Source: Thermoplasmata archaeon
Lineage (GTDB): Archaea > Thermoplasmatota > E2 > UBA202 > DSCA01
Direction of reading: 5' to 3'
Assembly: GCA_021159125.1 (NCBI GenBank)
Contig: JAGGSL010000151.1
Location: 1-23,217, forward strand
Length of the DNA stretch: 23,217 nt
The notes beneath the pieces were generated by a model. It saw only the letters and a list, made by a program, of their open reading frames with translations. It was not told the DNA's origin and did not search any database. The position numbers and the translations under genes are program-made. Positions 7,304 to 14,691 of the stretch are shown piece after piece (positions within the stretch are counted from its first letter, which is position 1; each line of letters opens with the position of its first letter).

Positions 7304-7471
7304 ATGTACGGAGAAAGAAGAAATGGCAACGGATTCAACAGACCGCCAAGAGAAATGCACAAAGCAATTTGTGCTGACTGCGGAAAAGAAACCGAAGTGC
7401 CGTTCAAACCAACAGAAGGAAGACCTGTTTATTGCAGGGAATGCTTTAACAAGCACAGAAGTAGATATTGA
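7304..7471 (+). CDS. CxxC-x17-CxxC domain zinc-binding protein
   Basis: A 55-residue protein. An Arg/Gly/Asn-rich N-terminus (MYGERRNGNGFNRPPREM) precedes HKAICADCGKETEVPF, a Lys-Pro-Thr-Glu-Gly-Arg turn and PVYCRECFNKHRSRY. Two CxxC pairs 17 residues apart match the small family known as the CxxC-x17-CxxC domain, widespread in archaea and bacteria and probably a zinc-bound nucleic-acid-binding module; its function is not established. The basic N-terminus suits RNA or DNA binding. Another reading frame starting at 7323 and one on the minus strand overlap it but lack any motif. The start at 7304 keeps the Arg-rich N-terminus typical of the family and has a modest AGGT site seven bases upstream. 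Confidence 0.85.
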   Translation: MYGERRNGNGFNRPPREMHKAICADCGKETEVPFKPTEGRPVYCRECFNKHRSRY

Positions 7472-7523
7472 GAGTCAATCTCGATTACAGCAAGAGCTTA
7501 TTTAAGTATAATCTTTACCCAAT

Positions 7524-7553
7524 GGGGCCGGTGCCCCGCTATTATTTTAAAAT
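7524..7553. terminator. Possible hairpin terminator between convergent genes
   Basis: GGGGC-CGGT-GCCCC (7524-7537) is a perfect five-pair hairpin followed by the A/T-rich GCTATTATTTTAAAATTTT. It lies 52 bases after the CxxC zinc protein gene and beyond the 3' end of the convergent propeller gene. The T-runs are short, so termination is only a suggestion. Confidence 0.3.
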
Positions 7554-7586
7554 TTTAAAGGCAGTTACGTTGCATAAAAGAGAGAG

Positions 7587-9125
7587 TCAGAGGGCAGATG
7601 CTGGCAGTCCCTCAAACCATCTGTCAAATATCCGTGCAAGCCATCTCATCCCTCTAAAGTTGTTCCAGAAATCAAATGAAAATACTTTTGGCATGGACAC
7701 AGCCAGCGGGTCTGACCAGTTGCTTTCCGAATAATGAATGTCCTTTGCTTTCACCATAATGGAGTATGTTCCGTTCTTCTCCCAGCTGTGGGAAACTTTA
7801 ACCTTATCTCCGGGATTATACGGGCCCAGCCAGTCGCTTACGCTTCCATCTCCCCAGTCAAACATGTAATACACCTGGTCGTCATCCTTGTCGGTCGTGG
7901 AACTGGAATATGTATAGTTATGGTCTGTAAATCCGATTTTCTGGCCCTGCGGTGTATCTGGCTTGTCAGGTGGGTTGTTGGCTGTTTTTCTTGCACACTT
8001 CAAATCAAAATGCTGCCAGTAACAGTAGCTTATAACAGGATTGTCATGGGAATCGATGGCTATGTCGCAGCATCCGCCCACATATCCCTCAGATTCAATG
8101 ACTTCTTCATTCCATTTGCTGCCATCCCAGTAAACGTACATCTGGTCCCTGTCTGTTTCATTCAAATCCGATGTCCTGTAGCAGGCAATATGAGGATTAT
8201 CTTTTGAGTCCAGGGCAAGCGCACATGAACCTCCAACATATCCTTCCGATACCGCAGTTTCTATATTCCACTGAGAACCGTCATAATATGCATATTTCAG
8301 GTCAATGCCCTTTTCTTCTTCGTAGCATATGCACGGGTTGCCCTGAGAATTCATTTCCATTGACGGATACCTTACCTCCCCGCCTTCTGTTGTTATCACT
8401 TCTATATTCCACTCAGAACCGTCATAATATGCATATTTCAGCATATCCCCGTCGCTGTATGCAATGCACGGTTTTCCATCCTTCAGAATAATCGAGCCCG
8501 CACCAACGCTGAACCATCCGATGCCTTCCCCCGTATCGACTGTCTCAACATGCCATTCGCTGCCGTCATTATAGACATATTTCAACCCGCTGTTTTCGAA
8601 ATAGCCGCAGCATGCAATATATGGGTTGTCATTTCCATCAAGTGTTATGGCAAGGTGGCTGAGAAATCTCTCGTCAGGATCGATTGTTTCGATGTTCCAC
8701 TGACTGCCGTCATAATATGCATATTTCAGGTGTTTCCTGACATAATTGAAGTATGCAATGTGAGGATATCCTTTTGAGTCCAGAGCGATCGATGTTGGTA
8801 TGCCGACCGAACCCTGGGAATCCACCGTTTCGGTTTTCCACTGGCTTCCGTCCCAGTATGCGTATTTCAGATCATAATTTCCTATGTCACAGTAGCTTAT
8901 GTGGGGATTGTCATTTGAGTCAAGAGCAATTGAAGTATATCTCCCCACATCACCTTTGTAATCTGGTGTTTCGATAGACCAGTGCAGGCCATATGAGTTT
9001 GATTCCATATCCTTGGTTCTAACTGTTTTTGCAGAAAAATCCGCATCATTGCCGCTTATGGCAGGAATAAAAACTGCTGCCACAAAAGACAGTACAACAC
9101 CCATTACAAATATTTTTCTTTTCAT
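7587..9125 (-). CDS. Secreted seven-bladed beta-propeller protein with PKD-like domain
   Basis: A 512-residue exported protein. Residues 1-25 are a signal peptide ending in PAISG. Seven copies of L-D-S-x-x-N-P-x-I-S/A-Y, alternating with L-K-Y-A-Y-Y-D-G-S-x-W-x-x-E-T, span about 48-385. HWSIET comes before the first core and the final LKCARK lacks its W-x-x-E-T strand, so N- and C-terminal strands appear to close one ring of seven blades (the velcro arrangement). A PKD-like domain follows at about 395-485 (YYMFDWGDGS, HSWEKNGTYSIMVKAKD), then a tail of about 25 residues rich in aromatic and basic residues (FRGMRWLARIFDRWF). The start has a clear GGGAGGT ribosome-binding site five bases upstream. 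Probably a surface or secreted binding protein; the ligand is unknown. Several copies are nearly identical at the DNA level. Confidence 0.85.
   Translation of the reverse strand: MKRKIFVMGVVLSFVAAVFIPAISGNDADFSAKTVRTKDMESNSYGLHWSIETPDYKGDVGRYTSIALDSNDNPHISYCDIGNYDLKYAYWDGSQWKTETVDSQGSVGIPTSIALDSKGYPHIAYFNYVRKHLKYAYYDGSQWNIETIDPDERFLSHLAITLDGNDNPYIACCGYFENSGLKYVYNDGSEWHVETVDTGEGIGWFSVGAGSIILKDGKPCIAYSDGDMLKYAYYDGSEWNIEVITTEGGEVRYPSMEMNSQGNPCICYEEEKGIDLKYAYYDGSQWNIETAVSEGYVGGSCALALDSKDNPHIACYRTSDLNETDRDQMYVYWDGSKWNEEVIESEGYVGGCCDIAIDSHDNPVISYCYWQHFDLKCARKTANNPPDKPDTPQGQKIGFTDHNYTYSSSTTDKDDDQVYYMFDWGDGSVSDWLGPYNPGDKVKVSHSWEKNGTYSIMVKAKDIHYSESNWSDPLAVSMPKVFSFDFWNNFRGMRWLARIFDRWFEGLPASAL
8264..8733 (-). 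repeat. Near-identical DNA segments inside the propeller gene
   Basis: The segment CGTCATAATATGCATATTTC recurs exactly near 8279-8298, 8422-8441 and 8709-8728, each preceded by a variant of TTCCACTGA. Each copy encodes a KYAYYDG blade motif. DNA identity beyond what the protein needs points to recent blade duplication or gene conversion. Confidence 0.6.
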
Positions 9126-9235
9126 TTTTACCTCCCAAAATTAAACAATGCGATATCAAATATAAATTAATCGAAAATTTTATATACAATTTATAAACAT
9201 ATGCTTTGTATATCCAAAGGCGGGGGAATCAAACA

Positions 9236-9382
9236 TCATGACAGCAAAATCCATACCACCATCACGAAAAACAGAACAAAGAGCGCAAACATGGCATAAA
9301 CCACCATGCGAATCCAGTATGTGCTGCCAATTCCCAGAGTGCGTGTAAGTTCTGAGATGGGATTTGATCTCCTGCCAGCCAT
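9236..9382 (-). CDS. 48-residue single-pass membrane protein
   Basis: It encodes 48 residues: a basic cytoplasmic head (MAGRRSNPISELTRTLGIG), a short aromatic junction (STYWIR), and one hydrophobic helix of about 22 residues (MVVYAMFALFVLFFVMVVWI) ending in LLS. A reverse-strand TATA box at 9404-9415 is centred 27 bases before the ATG, so the message would be leaderless, which together with the membrane topology argues that the gene is real. I do not recognise a family. The size and topology resemble Sec61-beta and other small tail-anchored subunits, but no matching motif is seen. Confidence 0.65.
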   Translation of the reverse strand: MAGRRSNPISELTRTLGIGSTYWIRMVVYAMFALFVLFFVMVVWILLS

Positions 9383-9403
9383 CAAATTATTCTATCTCCT
9401 CAC

Positions 9404-9415
9404 CATATATAAATG
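9404..9415 (-). promoter_or_regulatory. TATA box for the 48-residue membrane protein
   Basis: CATATATAAATG (minus-strand CATTTATATATG) centred about 27 bases before the ATG at 9382; a strong TATA match at leaderless spacing. From here to the tRNA at 9528 I see nothing else convincing. Confidence 0.5.
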
Positions 9416-9527
9416 TCCCTGATTGGAATAAACAATTCTATTATCCACTCCAACAGATATCATCTGTATGCTCTATCTGCAGATTCACCAGAATCCTTAA
9501 TAAACAATAATCCATTACGGGAGACAA

Positions 9528-9602
9528 GGGCTCGTAGCCTAGCCAGGACAGGGCGACAGCCTCCTAAGCTGTAGATCAGGGGTTCGAATCCCCTCGGGCC
9601 CG
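9528..9602 (+). tRNA. tRNA-Arg (anticodon CCT)
   Basis: A 75-base tRNA. The acceptor GGGCTCG (9528-9534) pairs with CGGGCCC (9595-9601) with one G-U pair, and G9602 is the discriminator. The anticodon stem ACAGC/GCTGT encloses CTCCTAA, anticodon CCT at 9563-9565, reading AGG. The T arm is AGGGG-TTCGAAT-CCCCT. No CCA is encoded and no intron is seen. CCTTAATAAACAAT at 9495-9508 is a plausible TATA region about 26 bases upstream. Confidence 0.95.
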
Positions 9603-9615
9603 CTTTATTGATATC

Positions 9616-11775
9616 ATGAGGGTTATTGCAGCAGCTACCGTTGCTATCCTCCTCATGGCCAGCCTTCCCATCTCCCAATCAGATGAAGGGAAGATGGACA
9701 TAGGTTTGAGGTGGGTGAAGGCAGGTCAATGCGCAGGAGAGGGCGAGATTGTAAAAATAAAGGCAAGGGTTGATAACTTAAGCAATGGTAAAGTTCCGCC
9801 CTTTACAATTTACTTTTACCATGATGAAATAAAAGATGGCAATCTCATAGGGAAGAGGCATTACGACTCCATAAACGTTTACAGAATTCCTTCTGTTTCG
9901 TGGGACACAAAAGGGTTTGTCGGGGAGCACAAAATAATAGCATTCATAGACATAAATGACGGAAATGCCAGCAACAATTACTGCAGCACTTCAATAAAAA
10001 TTTTTGATACTTCACCAGGAAAGGCGGAAAAAAAGATGCTCATAACTGAAGTGTACTACCATGCTTACCCGAACAGAAATAATGAATACATATGCATTCA
10101 CAATCCCACGCCCAAGAAAATAAACATATACGGCTGGTATCTCACAAAAGACCCCTGGAAGAGAGCGGACAAACAAACAAAAATAATTTTCCCCAACATG
10201 TTTGTCGAAGGAAATCAGACTATATGCGTGACTCAGAATGCGTCTTCTTTTTTCATGGAAACAGGAAAAAATGCAGATTTTGAGTATTATGATTGCTCAT
10301 CAACTCCTGACCTTGAGAGAAAGGGTTCTTTCATACTTTCCAATGAGGGGGGAGTCATATGCCTGAAGGACCTTTACAATCACACCATTGATACGGTCGT
10401 TTATGGAAATAAAAACTTCAGCGACGGATGGAACGGGAAAGCCGTAAAGAAAGCAGGAATGGGCGAAATCATCAAAAGAAAATTCAACGGCACATTTATT
10501 GATACAAACTCCAGCAGCGACTGGGAGCAAAACAGGACATACATAATCGGTCAGTCCAATTTTTCGCCATTTCATATTCAAATCAAAGGAAATTTAACTC
10601 TTTTTTCCTCTCCCGACTGCTCTTTCAGCGCGATTTCTTCCGAGATTGAAAAAGCGCATAACTCCATATATCTGAATTTGTATGAGTTCACAAACCCGCA
10701 GCTTTGCGACGCCATATGCCGTGCGCTCGACAGGAACATATCTGTGACTTTACTCCTGGAAGGGCAGCCTGCGGGCGGGCTATCCATGGCGGAAAGATAT
10801 GTTGCAAGCAGGATTGATGCACACGGAGGAAAGGTGTTTTATATGGCTGGGGATGAGGAAGAAGGCAGATATCGCCGCTATGCATTTGACCACGCAAAGT
10901 ATGCAATAATAGACAACTCAACAGCCATAATTCAATCTGCAAACTGGGGGAAGACAGGTGTGCCTGCTTCCAGTACCTTCGGGAACAGGGAGTGGGGCAT
11001 TGCCGTTAAAAACAAAAGCCTTGCCGGTTTTCTGCTGGAAGTTTTTGAGAAAGACATAAAATATGAGGATGTTGTGCCGTTTAACTCTTCGGATTTTCTG
11101 TATGGCAGCCCTTCTCCTGATTTTGTGATTGATGATAGCGTGCCGGAAGGGATATATGATGCTGCATTTTCTGCAGAAAAGGTAAACAGCACGTGCAATT
11201 TCACCATCATTCTCTCGCCCGATAATGCAGAGGACGAGATATGCAAGCTTATAAATTCGGCAACAAAAAGCATTTTGGTGGAGCAGCTTTACATACAAAA
11301 AAACTGGAACGGAATAAATCCTTTTTTAAAAGGGCTTGTCAATAAAAGTAAAAATGGCGTTAGGGTAAAGGTTATAATGAACTACAACCCCTCTTATGAA
11401 TCAACCGATAGAATGAATGAAGAAACAGCCATTTACCTCCGCAATAATGGAATAGAGGTAAAATTTGTTTACTCAAACTGGTCTTATTTCACAAATGTGC
11501 ACAATAAAGGCATGGTTATAGACGGGAGAAAAACTCTTGTTTCCTCAATAAACTGGAATGAAAACTCGGTTAGAAACAACAGGGAGGTGGGAGTAATTGT
11601 GGATAATGGAGAAGTCGCGGAATATTTTACAAAAATATTTAACTATGATTGGAATCTTTCTAAGGAGGAGAAAAATATGGGCATGGATTACGAAAGTTAT
11701 ACAGATACCATTGCAATAATCGCTGTTTTCTCAATCGCCTTCTTTATGATATATCTCCACTGGAGGAGAAAATGA
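9616..11775 (+). CDS. Secreted, membrane-anchored PLD-superfamily protein with lamin-tail domain
   Basis: A 719-residue exported protein. Residues 1-22 are a signal peptide. Residues about 28-130 form an Ig/CARDB-like beta domain, and about 138-290 a lamin-tail domain (LITEVYYHA, EYICIHNPT, INIYGWYL). Two phospholipase-D domains follow, each with a full HKD motif: HAKYAIID (H426, K428, D433, with N443) and HNKGMVID (H629, K631, D636, with N647). Residues 697-714 form one C-terminal membrane helix with a basic end (HWRRK), so the catalytic part faces outside on a tether. The superfamily includes nucleases and lipases; the lamin-tail pairing is common in extracellular nucleases, so DNA is the likeliest substrate, by inference. 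It starts 13 bases after tRNA-Arg with no promoter between, and its stop overlaps the rhomboid start (ATGA). Confidence 0.9.
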   Translation: MRVIAAATVAILLMASLPISQSDEGKMDIGLRWVKAGQCAGEGEIVKIKARVDNLSNGKVPPFTIYFYHDEIKDGNLIGKRHYDSINVYRIPSVSWDTKGFVGEHKIIAFIDINDGNASNNYCSTSIKIFDTSPGKAEKKMLITEVYYHAYPNRNNEYICIHNPTPKKINIYGWYLTKDPWKRADKQTKIIFPNMFVEGNQTICVTQNASSFFMETGKNADFEYYDCSSTPDLERKGSFILSNEGGVICLKDLYNHTIDTVVYGNKNFSDGWNGKAVKKAGMGEIIKRKFNGTFIDTNSSSDWEQNRTYIIGQSNFSPFHIQIKGNLTLFSSPDCSFSAISSEIEKAHNSIYLNLYEFTNPQLCDAICRALDRNISVTLLLEGQPAGGLSMAERYVASRIDAHGGKVFYMAGDEEEGRYRRYAFDHAKYAIIDNSTAIIQSANWGKTGVPASSTFGNREWGIAVKNKSLAGFLLEVFEKDIKYEDVVPFNSSDFLYGSPSPDFVIDDSVPEGIYDAAFSAEKVNSTCNFTIILSPDNAEDEICKLINSATKSILVEQLYIQKNWNGINPFLKGLVNKSKNGVRVKVIMNYNPSYESTDRMNEETAIYLRNNGIEVKFVYSNWSYFTNVHNKGMVIDGRKTLVSSINWNENSVRNNREVGVIVDNGEVAEYFTKIFNYDWNLSKEEKNMGMDYESYTDTIAIIAVFSIAFFMIYLHWRRK

Positions 11776-12656
11776 ATGTACTTTCCATCATCTCCATTGT
11801 AATCATGTTGCTGGGTCTTGCTTACGCGGCAAGGAAAAGAATTCTCATTTCCCAGATGATTGTTGTCATAAATTTCGTAATTTTCTTCATGCTTATCTTC
11901 ACTTCCCATCATTTTTCCACCGTGTATTCCCCCATATTTTCCGATCTGGCTTTCAGACCTGCGTACCTGAATGGCGTATCTCGCCTCTACACCCTATTCA
12001 CATCCATGTTCATTCACGCTGACATATTCCATATATTGATGAACATGCTCATATTTCTGCTGATAGGAATTCCCTTCGAGCAGAGAGTGGGAAGCAGAAA
12101 ATTTGCTGCCGTGTATTTCATTTCAGGAATTTTTGGAGCAATATTCTTCTCCATATTCAACTGGGGAAGCAACACAATGCTTGTGGGTGCCTCAGGTGCA
12201 ATCTTCGGAATTTTTGGAGCATTCGCCTCCCTTTATCCAAGAGATAAGGTCGTGATGCCCATTCCATTGCCGATAATGCTGTTTGTAAGAATGCCTGTAA
12301 TAGTCGCCACAATAATGTTCGCATCCATAGAAAGTTTGTATGCTCTGAGCAGCATGTCCGACGGGGTGGCTCATCTCGCCCATATAGGGGGACTTGTTTC
12401 AGGAATAGCCCTCTCCTTCTTCATCAAAAAGGAGGAGAAAGTTGCTCCTGCCATTAACTTCAATGTGCTTGAGAGGATGATAACAGACGAAAAGCAGAGG
12501 GAAGCTTTTGAAAGGGTAAAGAAGGCAGATGTGCCGGAAGTGAGGGAGGCATGGCTCTCATATCTTCTGAAAGACATGAAATGCCCCAAATGCGGTGGAA
12601 AACTTGTGAGAGATAAGGGAATATATTGCAGAGATTGTGGCTATCGTTTAATGTAA
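11772..12656 (+). CDS. Rhomboid-family intramembrane serine protease with C-terminal zinc ribbon
   Basis: A 294-residue membrane protein with six or more helices. Rhomboid hallmarks are all visible: HADIFHILMNM (the H-x3-N element), GASGAIFG with catalytic Ser141, and HLAHIGGLVSG with catalytic His204. Such enzymes cut single membrane helices inside the bilayer. Residues 271-289 add a zinc ribbon (CPKCGGKL…YCRDCG), an archaeal-style cytoplasmic appendage linked by a charged helical segment (about 225-268). The ATG overlaps the PLD-like gene's stop by four bases, so the two are translationally coupled, and the PLD-like protein has exactly one C-terminal membrane helix. That makes it a candidate substrate, but this is inference. 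Its stop lies one base from the stop of the convergent presenilin-like gene. Confidence 0.92.
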   Translation: MNVLSIISIVIMLLGLAYAARKRILISQMIVVINFVIFFMLIFTSHHFSTVYSPIFSDLAFRPAYLNGVSRLYTLFTSMFIHADIFHILMNMLIFLLIGIPFEQRVGSRKFAAVYFISGIFGAIFFSIFNWGSNTMLVGASGAIFGIFGAFASLYPRDKVVMPIPLPIMLFVRMPVIVATIMFASIESLYALSSMSDGVAHLAHIGGLVSGIALSFFIKKEEKVAPAINFNVLERMITDEKQREAFERVKKADVPEVREAWLSYLLKDMKCPKCGGKLVRDKGIYCRDCGYRLM

Positions 12657-12657
12657 A

Positions 12658-13524
12658 TCAAAAGCCAATCAATTTTCCATATATCAGGTAGCTGGAAATC
12701 AAATAGCCGATTATAGCCCCTCCGTTAAGTGGCGGCAGTCCTGCCTGCGGGTTCCCTTTTGCTGCCATAAACATCATTATGAAAAAACCTGCGAGCGAGC
12801 CGGCAATTGCTGCTATGGCAACATAAAGACTTCCTGAGAAGTATGAGGCAGATGCAAGCATGCCGGGGATGATGACATCGCCGAGTCCCATGAAAAGAGC
12901 ATCCCTCTCTTCTCCAAGTCCCTTCTCTTTCAAAAAGGAATATTTGCGCTTTTTTGGTACAACCATGAGCAATGGCAGGCTTTCTCCAACGACGGTATCT
13001 GCAAGGCTTATCATGTGCTTTGTTTTGTAAACGGAGATAGCATCATATACGGCAAGCACCGAAAGCAATGTTAAGATGAGCGGTATCGAAAGAGAGGAGC
13101 CAAATATTGCTATGATGCCCCCTGCCATCATTACGCCCATGGCATCAACTACATACCACTCCGGATATTTCATCAGCAATATTATGGCAAGAACCGCCAC
13201 TGCCAGCGACAAAAGAAAAGAAACGGACGGGATGGCAATCAAAAAAAATGCCTGGAGTATATAATATATTGACATGAAAAACACGAACAATATTATGTAC
13301 TTCACAAAATTTTTCCTGTATCTCGCAATTAAAAGAATGAATGCAGTAAATACTATAACAACCAAAATAATCTGGAGCACGTTCGTTGGATCATTGGGAT
13401 TTTCGAATGCCTTCACCCCAGCTTCATGAAACGGATTTGTCGCAGCAAGAGCAATAAGCTGGGCGGCAAGAAAAAGCAGCCCCATAAATAAAACCGGCAT
13501 TACTTCCTTATCTTTCATTGCCAT
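12658..13524 (-). CDS. Presenilin/signal-peptide-peptidase-like aspartyl intramembrane protease
   Basis: A 288-residue protein of about nine membrane helices from the A22-type GxGD aspartyl protease family (archaeal presenilin homologues). The two catalytic aspartates are in LAVYDAISVYKTKH (Y160-D161) and FMGLGDVIIPG (GLGD, D216). The third conserved element corresponds to GLPPLNGGA near 262-270, where family members carry a PAL motif; here it reads PPL. These enzymes cut helices of leftover signal peptides or membrane proteins. A reverse-strand TATA box (TGATATATAAC, 13538-13547 on the plus strand) is about 26 bases before the ATG at 13518, so the real start may be two residues downstream of 13524. 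It is convergent with the rhomboid gene. Confidence 0.92.
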   Translation of the reverse strand: MAMKDKEVMPVLFMGLLFLAAQLIALAATNPFHEAGVKAFENPNDPTNVLQIILVVIVFTAFILLIARYRKNFVKYIILFVFFMSIYYILQAFFLIAIPSVSFLLSLAVAVLAIILLMKYPEWYVVDAMGVMMAGGIIAIFGSSLSIPLILTLLSVLAVYDAISVYKTKHMISLADTVVGESLPLLMVVPKKRKYSFLKEKGLGEERDALFMGLGDVIIPGMLASASYFSGSLYVAIAAIAGSLAGFFIMMFMAAKGNPQAGLPPLNGGAIIGYLISSYLIYGKLIGF

Positions 13525-13653
13525 GAAATATCATTTTGATATATAACTATCATCATGCATGAGGTATTTAGTGTTGCCATTACTGATAGTATTGCCGAAA
13601 AGCCCGTAGAATTAAAAAAGCGAGTAAGAAATAGATAGGAAATTCTGTAATTC

Positions 13654-14130
13654 CTATGGTCCGACATGCATCATATCATGGACTTCGTCGTATAATTCGA
13701 AGTTATATGCAATCTCAAGTTCACTTTTAAGCAAATAATAGTGGCTTTCCTCCATGCTTGAGAGATATCTTGCCATTGCCTTTTCGTTTTCTTCTTCGGC
13801 TGCTTGCTCCATCTCCTTGTAAAAGTCAGATGCAACCTTCTCCGTCTCCATCGCATTTTTCAATATTTCCGAAAGCTCCATATCGTCTTTAACTTCAAAT
13901 GGTGGAAATGGCATTTCGCTATCGTCTGGCAAAACAATTTCTTCATCAGGGAATTTCATCTTGAAAAGTTTCTCAAGCAGATTTTTATGGCCCAACTCTT
14001 CCTTCTGTAAAAACTTGAATTTGTCCTTCAGCAAAAATATTTTTGTTTGCTCTGCCGCTTTTCCATAATTTTCCGCCGCCTCTACTTCAGATTTTATTGC
14101 TATTCTTAGCATATCTTTAATATCTGCCAT
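13654..14130 (-). CDS. Ferritin-like (rubrerythrin-type) diiron protein
   Basis: A 158-residue four-helix protein. Likely iron ligands fall at the expected places: SEVEAAENY in helix 1, EELGHKN in helix 2 (E45, H48), AMETEKVASDFY in helix 3, and MEESHYY in helix 4 (E127, H130). It is the rubrerythrin ferritin-like domain alone; the C-terminal rubredoxin domain of full rubrerythrin is missing. Possible roles are peroxide removal or iron handling. A reverse-strand TATA box (14149-14158) sits about 26 bases from the ATG, giving a leaderless message. It is followed by about 130 bases without a convincing gene before the presenilin-like gene. Confidence 0.88.
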   Translation of the reverse strand: MADIKDMLRIAIKSEVEAAENYGKAAEQTKIFLLKDKFKFLQKEELGHKNLLEKLFKMKFPDEEIVLPDDSEMPFPPFEVKDDMELSEILKNAMETEKVASDFYKEMEQAAEEENEKAMARYLSSMEESHYYLLKSELEIAYNFELYDEVHDMMHVGP

Positions 14131-14148
14131 GGTTTTATAGCCCTAGAT

Positions 14149-14158
14149 TCTATAAAAG
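14149..14158 (-). promoter_or_regulatory. TATA box for the ferritin-like gene
   Basis: TCTATAAAAG on the plus strand (CTTTTATAGA as transcribed), centred about 25 bases upstream of ATG 14130, with no ribosome-binding site between. Confidence 0.5.
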
Positions 14159-14176
14159 TTTAACTGCAATGATATT

Positions 14177-14689
14177 TCATTTCTCTGCCTCGTCATCCGA
14201 TTCCATACCGACAGCCATTAAATAACCTCTTGCTCTCTCAGCATATCTGTATCTGTTCACCAGTTCCCAGAATTTTTTTGAATGGTCGGGCTGTATGAGG
14301 TGCGCAAGCTCATGCACTATAACATAATCTCTAACCCACGGGGGCATATCCGCAAGCCGGTCAGATATCCTTATTTTTTTATCTTCGGGAGTGCAGCTTC
14401 CAAACCTACGGCCCTGATTGGTGACATATTTTATCTCGAATTCCAGTTTTCCGCCAAAATACTTTTTATTAAGTTCCTGAGCTCGTTTATAAAGGGAGTC
14501 ATCGCTGTTGAGCTTTTGCCTTCTCTTACGTTCCTCCACTTTCTTTACAAGCTCATCAACATACTTTTTCTCTTCCTCCCTGCTCATGCCCGCAGGCAGA
14601 TAAACATATATTTTGCCATTTACTTCCCTTGCCTGAACGGTCTTTTTTCTCTTTCTGCTCCTGATTATCTCCACTTCTCTCTCGCACAT
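14177..14689 (-). CDS. YgjP-like zinc metallopeptidase (DUF45/M48-type)
   Basis: A 170-residue protein with the YgjP-type order of motifs: an N-terminal beta segment (VEIIRSRKRKKT), FGGKLEFEIKY, the family element GRRFGSCTPEDKKIRIS, then the zinc site VIVHELAHLIQPDHSKKFW (HELAH plus a third His). The catalytic Glu lies in HELAH. No signal peptide or membrane segment is visible, so it acts in the cytoplasm; its substrate is unknown. ATG 14689 follows the ribC stop by two bases, making this the last gene of the rps17e-rib operon; an in-frame TTG at 14695 would overlap ribC. No enzymatic link to flavin synthesis is known. Confidence 0.88.
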   Translation of the reverse strand: MCEREVEIIRSRKRKKTVQAREVNGKIYVYLPAGMSREEEKKYVDELVKKVEERKRRQKLNSDDSLYKRAQELNKKYFGGKLEFEIKYVTNQGRRFGSCTPEDKKIRISDRLADMPPWVRDYVIVHELAHLIQPDHSKKFWELVNRYRYAERARGYLMAVGMESDDEAEK

Positions 14690-14691
14690 TT

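Noticed and set aside
7187..7456. 89-codon minus-strand open frame over the CxxC zinc protein gene
   Set aside because: Overlaps a recognisable family on the other strand and shows no motif of its own.
13555..13638. 27-codon plus-strand open frame (MHEVFSVAITDSIAEKP…) between the presenilin-like and ferritin-like genes
   Set aside because: No ribosome-binding site or correctly placed TATA box, no motif; possibly a decayed remnant, but too short to support.
13636..13656. Inverted repeat TAGGAA…TTCCTA at the stop of the ferritin-like gene
   Set aside because: Only six pairs, A/T-rich, with a nine-base loop and no T-run; probably chance.
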